Shown here: piece after piece, positions 36,162-36,270 of the stretch | Position numbering within the stretch: position 1 is the first letter of the stretch | Layout of the letters: each line of letters starts with the position of its first letter | Source: an uncultured Pelagibacteraceae bacterium | GTDB taxonomy: Bacteria; Pseudomonadota; Alphaproteobacteria; Pelagibacterales; Pelagibacteraceae | Direction of reading: 5' to 3' | NCBI GenBank assembly: GCA_902591695.1 | Contig: CACJBQ010000007.1 | Span: 1 to 36,270 of the forward strand | DNA length: 36,270 bases | Translations under genes and position numbers: made by a program | Notes under the pieces: generated by a model | Database searches by the model: none | What the model saw: only the letters and a program-made list of their open reading frames with translations | What the model was told of the DNA's origin: nothing

Positions 36162-36270
36162 TTAATTATTTATAGATATCCCTTTTAACCATTCACTTTC
36201 TTCATTTTTATAATGTTCTTTTTTCCAAATTGGTGATCTTTTTTTAATCTCTTCAATTATATATCTAGAT
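36162..36270 (-). CDS. moaE: Molybdopterin synthase catalytic subunit MoaE, 3' part
   Basis: The last 35 codons of a frame that enters from the window edge. The end IIEEIKKRSPIWKKEHYKNE, followed by SEWLKG, matches the C-terminus of MoaE, in which the Lys of WKKE is part of the active site. MoaE adds the dithiolene sulfurs to precursor Z to form molybdopterin. It stops just before the msrP start (1-base gap), giving a moaE-msrP-msrQ-xdhC unit. The call rests on a short but characteristic segment. Confidence 0.78.
   Translation of the reverse strand, partial: SRYIIEEIKKRSPIWKKEHYKNEESEWLKGISINN

Overview
The window is very AT-rich, almost wholly coding, and its protein families and gene order point to an alphaproteobacterium of the SAR11 (Pelagibacterales) type. 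The reasons are: the alphaproteobacterial sets purN-purM / DUF2066 / hda and NDUFA12-DUF2155, a NDUFA12 complex I subunit, aroQ-accB-accC, a SUF operon led by IscR, proteins rich in Lys/Asn/Ile, and gene junctions that are mostly overlaps or a few bases. No rRNA, tRNA, CRISPR array, insertion sequence or prophage was seen, and no gene-free stretch exceeds about 140 bases.

Layout. 1-9.3 kb: the 3' end of ndk, purine genes purN/purM (minus), a DUF2066 protein, hda and aspS (plus), a free-standing NrdJ-like C-terminal domain (minus), NDUFA12 and DUF2155 (plus), then accC-accB-aroQ (minus). 9.3-12.1 kb: thiS-thiG (plus) and a compact RNase E (minus). 12.2-18.1 kb: mrcA, prfB with a programmed +1 frameshift, and a large AsmA-like protein (plus). 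18.1-21.1 kb: tyrS (minus), anmK (plus), and an alpha/beta hydrolase broken by a frameshift (minus). 21.2-27.7 kb: iscR-sufB-sufC-sufD-sufS-sufU-sufT-sufA, followed by a 56-codon gene with its own promoter. 27.7-32.9 kb: glnA (minus), a YbaK-type deacylase and an EamA transporter (plus), a homocysteine S-methyltransferase overlapping a 2-oxoglutarate oxygenase, and a TauE/SafE permease (minus). 32.9-36.3 kb: a molybdenum-related stretch with moaB (plus), DUF1244, two XdhC-type halves, msrQ (frameshifted in an A10 tract), msrP and the 3' end of moaE (minus).

The main multi-gene machines are the SUF iron-sulfur assembly operon, with a strong IscR-type operator over its promoter, and the MsrP/MsrQ periplasmic methionine sulfoxide repair pair beside molybdenum cofactor genes. 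The points most worth a second look are the A10 frameshift in msrQ, the hydrolase frameshift that removes its catalytic His, the stand-alone NrdJ domain, the possibly leaderless 56-aa gene with a palindrome over its start, the thiG ribosome-binding site encoded by the catalytic Gly-Gly tail of ThiS, and the RNase E without its zinc-link cysteines. I saw no clearly new defence or mobile system; most of the window is core metabolism.
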